Position numbers and translations under genes: made by a program | Part shown: positions 8,009 through 10,860 of the stretch, piece by piece | Numbering within the stretch: position 1 is the stretch's first letter | How the letters are laid out: each line of letters begins with the position of its first letter | The notes under the pieces: model-generated | What the model was told of the DNA's origin: nothing | Seen by the model: the letters and a program-made list of their open reading frames with translations, nothing else | The model's database searches: none | Assembly (NCBI GenBank): GCA_017425745.1 | Contig: JAFOXT010000404.1 | Coordinates: 1-10,860, forward strand | Reading direction: 5' to 3' | From: Clostridia bacterium | Lineage (GTDB): Bacteria; Bacillota; Clostridia; Oscillospirales; Acutalibacteraceae | DNA: 10,860 nt

Positions 8009-8920
8009 TTAAAGTGAAAGTAAATACATTATTCCGTAAAGTGTGGGGAAAACAAATACGCAGCTGTCAAATCTGTCCATAATTCCGCCATGACCGGGAA
8101 TAAGCTTGCTGAAGTCCTTGATATCGTGGTTTCTCTTGAGCACTGAAGCTGCAAGGTCACCTACCATACTGACTGCTGAAACTGCAATTGTAATGGGGAT
8201 TACTGCAAGATATTTCATATAGCCTTCGCCGTAAATGGGATAATCCCAGAAATAAATGCCGATAACGTGGAAAATGAAGAGAAGTAAGGGAGCAAAAAGA
8301 CCTGAGATAACAAGGCCTCCGATTGCACCTTCAACTGACTTTTTGGGACTGATTACGGGACACATTTTATGCTTACCAAGCTTGCTGCCTACAATATAAG
8401 CAAAGGTATCTGTGAGCCAGGAACAAACAAAGCACATACCTACCATAAATACGCCTTCATAGTGCTTGAAATTGGGGTTGAAGTCGTTAATATCGTTAAG
8501 TCGGATAATGCAGGAAAAGGCGTTAGGAAGGAAAATTGAAGCAAAAACAGCCATAACTGCATCAAGGTATCTGATGTGTTTGTTGTCGAATACGCTTATA
8601 GCAAGCATTATCATTGTGTAAAAGCCGTAAAGCACACCCACTGCAGGCACAGCAATTTTATAGCTGACTGCAAATACAGTAAATGCACTTACTGCACCGG
8701 AAATTCCGATAAGTATTTTACTTTTTGAACCGATTACATTAAGCATTTCATAGGTTGCCATTGCTGAAAGTGCTGAAAAAACAACAGTATAAACTATTCT
8801 GATGTTTGCCATAAATGAAATCAGCAGAAGGATAAGTAAACCGATTATAACAAGGCTTGAAATAAAGCGGTCGTTTTTTCTTGTAAAAATTGTTCTCTCT
8901 TTTTTGTTCGTATTACTCAT
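8009..8920 (-). CDS. cdsA: Phosphatidate cytidylyltransferase (CDP-diacylglycerol synthase)
   Basis: Integral membrane enzyme that makes CDP-diacylglycerol from phosphatidate and CTP, the branch point to the major phospholipids. The 303 residues contain about eight hydrophobic segments (the first about 19-38). The C-terminal signature is complete: S-MVGDL (251-256), KR (262-263), KDF (268-270), PGHGG (275-279) and DRFD (282-285). The upstream TDTFAYIVGSKLGKHK block (170-185) and SPKKSVEGAIGG (191-202) are also present. The open frame extends 86 codons further upstream to 9178, but that part is translated from the repeat element, resembles no CdsA N terminus, and ends at a good ribosome binding site. 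The ATG at 8918-8920 is therefore chosen. Its gap to uppS is the longest in the window because of the inserted element. Confidence 0.95.
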   Translation of the reverse strand: MSNTNKKERTIFTRKNDRFISSLVIIGLLILLLISFMANIRIVYTVVFSALSAMATYEMLNVIGSKSKILIGISGAVSAFTVFAVSYKIAVPAVGVLYGFYTMIMLAISVFDNKHIRYLDAVMAVFASIFLPNAFSCIIRLNDINDFNPNFKHYEGVFMVGMCFVCSWLTDTFAYIVGSKLGKHKMCPVISPKKSVEGAIGGLVISGLFAPLLLFIFHVIGIYFWDYPIYGEGYMKYLAVIPITIAVSAVSMVGDLAASVLKRNHDIKDFSKLIPGHGGIMDRFDSCVFVFPTLYGIMYLLSL

Positions 8921-8928
8921 TTTGAGGT

Positions 8929-8933
8929 CCTCT
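8929..8933 (-). promoter_or_regulatory. Shine-Dalgarno of cdsA that fixes its start
   Basis: Minus-strand AGAGG lies 8 nt before the ATG at 8918-8920. It sits just outside the end of the inserted element (8935), so insertion spared the cdsA ribosome binding site. This supports the internal start over the long open frame that reads through the element. Confidence 0.75.
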
Positions 8934-8934
8934 C

Positions 8935-8962
8935 TAAGGTAACGGTAATCAAACCGAACAAG
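8935..8962. repeat. Terminal inverted repeat, cdsA side
   Basis: Begins TAAGGTAACGGTAATC and ends ACAAG. It pairs with 9184-9211 over 28 positions, with three mismatches at element positions 13, 16 and 22 counted from 8936. Confidence 0.85.
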
Positions 8963-9069
8963 CCAAAATGTCCGATTTCCGGCACCTTTGTAATTTTTTC
9001 TCCTCGCTATACGCGAGTATTGTTTCGTCGAAGAAAATCCCAAATGCACCAAAACTCGGGCATTTATGG
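8963..9069. repeat. Arm A: internal imperfect palindrome
   Basis: CCAAAATGTCCGA (from 8963) is answered by CTCGGGCATTTATGG (ending 9069), then GGCACCTTTG by CAAATGCACC, then TTTTTTCTC by GAAGAAAAT. The apex is CTCGC-TATAC-GCGAG (9003-9017). The whole stretch could fold into one long bulged hairpin on either strand. Confidence 0.7.
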
Positions 9070-9078
9070 TCTTTGAGT

Positions 9079-9181
9079 TTAATGGGTGGAGATTTTTCTT
9101 GTAGCAAGGCAAAAACCGCAAGTAATACTTGCGTATTATGAGGATTTTTAACGCAGCTACGGGGAAAATATCTCCCATTAA
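9079..9181. repeat. Arm B: internal imperfect palindrome
   Basis: TTAATGGG (9079-9086) and CCCATTAA (9174-9181) are perfect complements at the base. Inside them GGAGATTTTTCTTGTAGC is answered by GCTACGGGGAAAATATCTCC. The apex is a perfect 17-bp palindrome, CGCAAGTAATACTTGCG (9117-9133). Its two base segments recur in the rseP-ispG gap. Confidence 0.75.
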
Positions 9182-9183
9182 AC

Positions 9184-9211
9184 CTTGTACGGTTCGACTA
9201 CCGTTACCTTA
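9184..9211. repeat. Terminal inverted repeat, uppS side
   Basis: Reads CTTGTACGGTTC and ends ACCGTTACCTTA on the plus strand. Its last three bases are the uppS stop codon (TAA on the minus strand, 9211-9209), so the element edge and the gene end overlap. Confidence 0.85.
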
Positions 9212-9931
9212 TACCCCACCGAAACGGCGGTTTCTTTTTGAATATTCTTCAATTGCTCTGTCCAAATCCTCAGGTGTATAGTCAGGCCACAGCACATCGT
9301 CAATATAAAGCTCTGCGTAAGCTGACTGCCACAGAAGGAAGTTTGAAAGACGGTATTCACCGCTTGGTCTGATAATAAGGTCAGGGTCAGGCTGATTGGC
9401 AGTATAAATTCCGTCTGAAATCATATCCTCGTCGATATCCTCGGGATTGATTTCACCTTTTTTTACCCTTTCAGCAATTTCTTTGACAGACTTTACAATT
9501 TCAGCTCTGCCGCCGTAATTTACTGCAAGGTTTACATATGTTTTGGTTTTGTCGCTTGAACGGCACTCAACCTCATCCATAAGCTTTACAATATCCTTGG
9601 GCATACCCTCACGGGAGCCGATAAAGCTGATGTGAATACCTGCTTCTTCATTTTCGAGCACTCTTTCCTTCATTTCGTCAAGATATCTGCGCAGAAGGTT
9701 CATAATTGCCGTTACCTCTGCCTTGGAGCGTTTCCAATTCTCTGTTGAAAAGGCATAAAAGGTAACATACTTTATACCTATGTCTGCACAGTATTTTGAA
9801 ATTGTTCTGAAAACCTCAGCGCCGACCTTGTGTCCCTCGGTACGCTTGAGACCACGTTGCTTTGCCCACCTGCCGTTGCCGTCCATAATGATTGCAACGT
9901 GCTGTGGAAGAAGTATATCTTTTTTGTCCAT
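9209..9931 (-). CDS. uppS: Isoprenyl transferase, undecaprenyl diphosphate synthase family
   Basis: Cis-prenyltransferase that condenses farnesyl diphosphate with isopentenyl diphosphate units to make the C55 carrier for peptidoglycan synthesis. The protein is 240 residues, normal for the family. Motif I is HVAIIMDGNGRWAK (11-24) with catalytic Asp17. FSTENW (61-66), NYGGR (138-142), the diphosphate-binding DLIIRPSGEYRLSNF (184-198, Arg188 and Arg194) and the metal-binding Glu of AYAELY (Glu207) follow. It ends RRFGGV, a usual C terminus. Position 189 is Pro where E. coli has Thr; I judge this ordinary variation. The ATG at 9929-9931 follows AGAGG with good spacing. The TAA stop uses the flanking TA and the first base of the inserted element. 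Its substrates come from the pathway of dxr and ispG downstream. Confidence 0.96.
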   Translation of the reverse strand: MDKKDILLPQHVAIIMDGNGRWAKQRGLKRTEGHKVGAEVFRTISKYCADIGIKYVTFYAFSTENWKRSKAEVTAIMNLLRRYLDEMKERVLENEEAGIHISFIGSREGMPKDIVKLMDEVECRSSDKTKTYVNLAVNYGGRAEIVKSVKEIAERVKKGEINPEDIDEDMISDGIYTANQPDPDLIIRPSGEYRLSNFLLWQSAYAELYIDDVLWPDYTPEDLDRAIEEYSKRNRRFGGV

Positions 9932-9948
9932 AACTGTCCTCTTTTTTA

Positions 9949-10037
9949 GTTTCAGTTTTTGAATTTCTGCACCTTGATTTTACCTCTTCTTACTAAAATT
10001 TAGCTTAGAGAAAATGCAGAAATGCAAAATCTGAAAC
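9949..10037. repeat. 89-bp inverted-repeat structure in the frr-uppS gap
   Basis: Positions 9949-9971 (GTTTCAG, TTTTTG, then ATTTCTGCA) and the reverse complement of 10015-10037 agree at 21 of 23. The loop region (9972-10014) has a small palindrome of its own, CTAAAATTTAG. On the uppS leader RNA this would be a long AU-rich stem ending about 17 nt before the uppS start. It could be a small non-coding element or a leader structure. No target duplication or coding sequence is visible. Confidence 0.65.
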
Positions 10038-10044
10038 AGATTTT
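10026..10044. repeat. Short hairpin overlapping and competing with the 23-bp inverted repeat
   Basis: AAAATCTG (10026-10033) and CAGATTTT (10037-10044) form a perfect 8-bp stem with a 3-nt loop. It uses bases 10026-10037, which are also part of the distal strand of the 23-bp stem, so the two folds exclude each other. Being AU-rich, it is a weak terminator candidate in either direction. Confidence 0.5.
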
Positions 10045-10053
10045 TACTCTTTT

Positions 10054-10089
10054 AAAAAGCCTTAAATGGGGCTGAATTAACAGCCCCAT
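10054..10089 (-). terminator. Probable intrinsic terminator or attenuator after frr
   Basis: On the minus strand a perfect 9-bp GC-rich stem, ATGGGGCTG / CAGCCCCAT (10089-10081 and 10074-10066), with a 6-nt loop is followed by TTAAGGC and a run of five T (10058-10054). It starts 13 nt after the frr stop codon. The stem is convincing, but the T tract is displaced by about 7 nt, so partial read-through into uppS is likely. Confidence 0.6.
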
Positions 10090-10102
10090 ACTCAAGTTTA
10101 TT

Positions 10103-10657
10103 TTATACTGACATAATTTCCTTCTGCTTTTTATCGGAAATATCATCAATTTCTTTAATGATGTTATCAGTAATCTTCTGAATTTCCTTTTCGCCGTCCT
10201 TAAGGTCGTCTTCAGTGATTTCTGAATTCTTCTTCATGCTCTTGAGCTTTTCAAGGCAGTCACGACGGATTGAACGAGCTGCAACCTTTGCATTTTCAGC
10301 AATCTTCTGGATATCCTTAACAAGCTCCTTTCTTCTGTCCTCTGTGAGGGGCGGGAAGGTAAGTCTGATCATTGAACCGTCGTTCTGAGGGTTGATACCG
10401 ATATCTGAAGTCTGGATTGCCTTTTCAATTGCTTTAAGCACTGACTTATCCCAGGGCTGAATTGCAAGAACTCTTGCTTCTGCAACTGAAACTGATGCAA
10501 GCTGGTTGATGGGTGTGGGTGTGCCGTAATAGTCAACCTGAATCTTATCAAGAATCTGAGGGTTAGCTCTGCCTGCACGGATAGCGCCGTATTCTGAAAC
10601 AAGAGCGTTTACGGTTTTACCCATTTTTGTTTTAGCGGTTTCGTATACTGTTTTCAT
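10103..10657 (-). CDS. frr: Ribosome recycling factor
   Basis: With EF-G it splits the post-termination ribosome so its subunits can be reused; a cytosolic, normally essential protein. The 184 residues match the family length of about 185. Domain I is a three-helix bundle formed from the N-terminal helix and the C-terminal half. The small domain II (about 31-104) includes VDYYGTPTPINQLA (41-54). The conserved RAGRANP (27-33) and the basic helix ARSIRRD (117-123) are present. A strong Shine-Dalgarno, GGAGG, precedes the ATG at 10655-10657. It follows pyrH by 38 bp, the usual bacterial pairing. A terminator-like hairpin follows it, so it may be more strongly expressed than the genes beyond. Confidence 0.97.
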   Translation of the reverse strand: MKTVYETAKTKMGKTVNALVSEYGAIRAGRANPQILDKIQVDYYGTPTPINQLASVSVAEARVLAIQPWDKSVLKAIEKAIQTSDIGINPQNDGSMIRLTFPPLTEDRRKELVKDIQKIAENAKVAARSIRRDCLEKLKSMKKNSEITEDDLKDGEKEIQKITDNIIKEIDDISDKKQKEIMSV

Positions 10658-10695
10658 AATTAAGTTCCTCCGTTATGTATTTATATTAGATTGAA

Positions 10696-10860
10696 TTATT
10701 CAACAACCGTACCGATTGATTCACCCTTAAGGGCTCTGACGATATTCTTGGGATCGTCAAGATTGAAAACAAGAATTGAAATCTTATTATCTCTGCAAAG
10801 AGAAGCAGCTGTGCTGTCCATAACCTTAAGCTCCTTTGAAAGAACCTCTGAGTGTGAAAG
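10696..10860 (-). CDS. pyrH: UMP kinase, C-terminal 54 residues (5' part outside window)
   Basis: UMP kinase of the amino acid kinase fold phosphorylates UMP to UDP in pyrimidine nucleotide synthesis. Only the C terminus lies in the window: reading down from 10860 gives 54 residues ending at a TAA (10698-10696). The stretch ELKVMDSTAASLCRDN followed by VFNLDDP and the ending ESIGTVVE matches the conserved PyrH C terminus. The partner gene frr directly downstream supports this, as pyrH-frr is one of the most conserved bacterial gene pairs. Start, length and nucleotide-binding motifs cannot be seen. Confidence 0.93.
   Translation of the reverse strand, partial: LSHSEVLSKELKVMDSTAASLCRDNKISILVFNLDDPKNIVRALKGESIGTVVE

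Larger units (their letters stand above)
8935..9211. mobile_element. MITE-like non-autonomous element with terminal inverted repeats and TA flanks
   Basis: A noncoding insertion between the uppS stop and the cdsA ribosome binding site. The outer ends form a long inverted repeat: positions 8936-8962 (starting AAGGTAACGGTA) against the reverse complement of 9184-9210 agree at 24 of 27. Both ends are flanked by TA (8935-8936 and 9210-9211). Read as a TA target duplication, the element proper is 8937-9209, 273 bp. The interior is two long imperfect palindromes side by side (arms A and B). No transposase is encoded; the open frame through it is incidental. Size, terminal repeats, TA flank and lack of coding are typical of miniature inverted-repeat elements. 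TA targeting would fit an IS630/Tc1-mariner type enzyme in trans, which is inference. Confidence 0.8.
9932..10102. other. 171-bp frr-uppS gap
   Basis: From the frr side it holds the terminator-like hairpin, a short 8-bp hairpin, the 23-bp inverted repeat and the uppS ribosome binding site. It is AT-rich. A separate uppS promoter would be expected if the terminator is efficient, but I found only weak hexamers (TTGCAT about 19 nt from TAAATT), so I do not annotate one. Confidence 0.5.

Noticed and set aside
8921..9178. In-frame 86-codon N-terminal extension of cdsA, starting MGDIFPVAAL
   Set aside because: It is translated wholly from the MITE-like element and junction, resembles no CdsA N terminus, and an internal ATG with a well-placed Shine-Dalgarno gives a normal-length protein.
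8935..9211. CRISPR array or structured riboswitch
   Set aside because: There are no regularly spaced direct repeats. The inverted terminal ends with TA flanks and absence of a recognisable riboswitch core fit a small transposable element better.
9360..9372. RPSGE in UppS in place of RTSGE or RTGGE as a damaged active site
   Set aside because: The diphosphate-binding arginines and downstream RLSNFLLWQ are intact; Pro at this place looks like ordinary variation, so the enzyme is judged functional.
9709..9717. CCGTTACCT inside uppS, matching the element's terminal repeat
   Set aside because: Only a 9-base match inside conserved coding sequence (AIMNLL region), with no further similarity; chance.
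9960..10050. Possible uppS promoter (TTGCAT and TAAATT)
   Set aside because: The hexamers are weak and about 19 nt apart, and any AT-rich gap gives such matches.

Overview
The window is a dense, single-orientation housekeeping operon read entirely from the minus strand. In transcription order it runs pyrH (3' end only), frr, uppS, cdsA, dxr, rseP, ispG, polC, then a glycerophosphodiester phosphodiesterase cut by the left edge. PolC-type replicase plus the frr-uppS-cdsA-dxr-rseP-polC order points to a Firmicute (Bacillota). Having ispG between rseP and polC, the moderate-to-low GC, and the short palindromic repeats between genes suggest a clostridial lineage, perhaps Oscillospirales; that placement is inference.

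The genes form a coherent growth block. pyrH makes UDP and frr recycles ribosomes. dxr and ispG are two steps of the MEP isoprenoid pathway, and uppS turns isoprenoid units into the undecaprenyl carrier for cell-wall synthesis. cdsA makes CDP-diacylglycerol for phospholipids, rseP is an intramembrane protease, and polC replicates the chromosome. Most gaps are 21-38 bp with a recognisable Shine-Dalgarno. The exceptions are the frr-uppS gap (171 bp), the uppS-cdsA gap (288 bp), the rseP-ispG gap (97 bp) and the polC-GDPD gap (74 bp), and all four hold inverted-repeat structures.

The strongest observations are these. (1) PolC is 1247 residues and lacks the 3'-5' proofreading exonuclease normally inserted in its PHP domain; the PHP sequence closes up over the gap and the rest looks intact. 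(2) A MITE-like element of about 273 bp with 27-28 bp terminal inverted repeats and an apparent TA target duplication sits between uppS and cdsA. Removing it on paper restores a tight 13-nt gap and a TAG stop for uppS. (3) A hairpin of about 48 bp at the rseP stop codon is related to one arm of that element, so two members of a dispersed repeat family lie within 4 kb. (4) The frr-uppS gap has a GC-rich terminator-like hairpin and a separate 23-bp inverted repeat that could fold in two exclusive ways.

No tRNA, rRNA, CRISPR array, phage gene or transposase gene was seen. No new multigene system is evident; the unusual content is the exonuclease-less replicase and the repeats between genes.
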